Source: Zymomonas sp. (GTDB lineage: Bacteria > Pseudomonadota > Alphaproteobacteria > Sphingomonadales > Sphingomonadaceae). Taken from it: a stretch of 5,651 nt of DNA. The notes under the pieces are model-generated. The model made no database searches, had not been told where the DNA came from, and saw only the letters and a program-made list of their open reading frames with translations. Of the stretch, positions 5,255 to 5,651 are shown piece by piece (position 1 is the first letter of the stretch; every line of letters begins with the position of its first letter). Location of the stretch: NCBI GenBank assembly GCA_027489105.1, contig JAIYAJ010000258.1, positions 1 to 5,651 on the forward strand, in the 5' to 3' direction. The translations under genes and the position numbers were made by a program.

Positions 5255-5651
5255 ATGCAGTATGTCAGCACCAGGGGCTCGGCCCCCCGCCTCGGATTCG
5301 AAGACGTCACGCTCGCGGGCCTCGCCTCGGACGGCGGACTTTATGTGCCCGATCAGTGGCCGAGTTTCACGACCGCCGAGATCGCGGCGATGCGCGGCCT
5401 GTCCTATGTCGACACCGCCGTCGCGGTCATGCGGCCCTTCGTCGCGGGCGCGCTCGATGACCAGGAACTGAAGGCGCTGTGCGAGGCCGCTTATGGTCGC
5501 TTCGCCCATGCCGCGATCGTGCCGCTCAAGCAACTCGACCATCGCCAGTGGCTGCTCGAACTGTTCCACGGCCCGACCCTCGCATTCAAGGATGTGGCGC
5601 TCCAGCTGCTCGGCCTGCTGTTCGAGCGCTTCCTGGCCAAGCGCGACACCC
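5255..5651 (+). CDS. thrC: Threonine synthase, N-terminal part (runs off the window)
   Basis: The frame opens at the ATG 5255-5257 and stays open to the window end, giving 132 codons of a protein usually around 430-470 residues long. Threonine synthase converts O-phosphohomoserine and water to threonine and phosphate with PLP, the last step of threonine synthesis. The N-terminus reads MQYVSTRGSAPRLGF, then ASDGGLYVP at 24-32, the family's signature opening. The PLP lysine is in HGPTLAFKDVALQ (Lys112), at the position expected for the longer ThrC class found in E. coli and alphaproteobacteria. AAGGG (5241-5245) may serve as the ribosome binding site. The truncation comes from the window edge and is not a mutation. 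Confidence 0.96.
   Translation, partial: MQYVSTRGSAPRLGFEDVTLAGLASDGGLYVPDQWPSFTTAEIAAMRGLSYVDTAVAVMRPFVAGALDDQELKALCEAAYGRFAHAAIVPLKQLDHRQWLLELFHGPTLAFKDVALQLLGLLFERFLAKRDT

Overview
The window looks like chromosomal housekeeping DNA from a high-GC alphaproteobacterium, most likely of the order Sphingomonadales (Sphingomonas and relatives). The basis is strong G/C bias at third codon positions, the gene order argD-argF-hslO, the threonine synthase N-terminus, and a DUF3617-type periplasmic protein of a kind I associate with sphingomonads. This placement is inference, since no search was possible. I saw no insertion sequence, CRISPR array, tRNA or rRNA.

Layout. Positions 1-179 are the 3' end of a plus-strand gene, possibly a proteasome-type (Anbu-like) peptidase. 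Positions 180-462 carry no convincing protein gene. Read on the minus strand, this stretch holds a structured segment with three CCTCCC motifs, followed by three tandem UNCG-capped terminator hairpins. A minus-strand block then runs from 4193 down to 463: argD, argF (4-base overlap with argD), hslO (Hsp33, TTG start) and a small secreted DUF3617-like protein. The plus strand resumes with a secreted protein of unknown function (4376-4867), a 63-residue membrane protein (4947-5138) and the first 132 codons of thrC, which runs off the window at 5651.

How the genes work together. ArgD and ArgF are consecutive arginine-pathway enzymes: acetylornithine aminotransferase and ornithine carbamoyltransferase. 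They appear translationally coupled and are expressed from a good promoter-like element at 4279-4308. Between that promoter and argD lies a near-perfect intrinsic terminator, with no minus-strand gene upstream that it could be ending, so leader attenuation is a real possibility. hslO follows argF on the same strand. It has a candidate heat-shock (RpoH-type) promoter of its own, which fits its role as a redox-activated holdase.

Main points to check: the CCTCCC-rich RNA candidate with its triple terminator, the argD leader terminator, and the heat-shock promoter of hslO. I saw no clearly novel multi-gene system. The unexplained signal is mostly in RNA-level structure.
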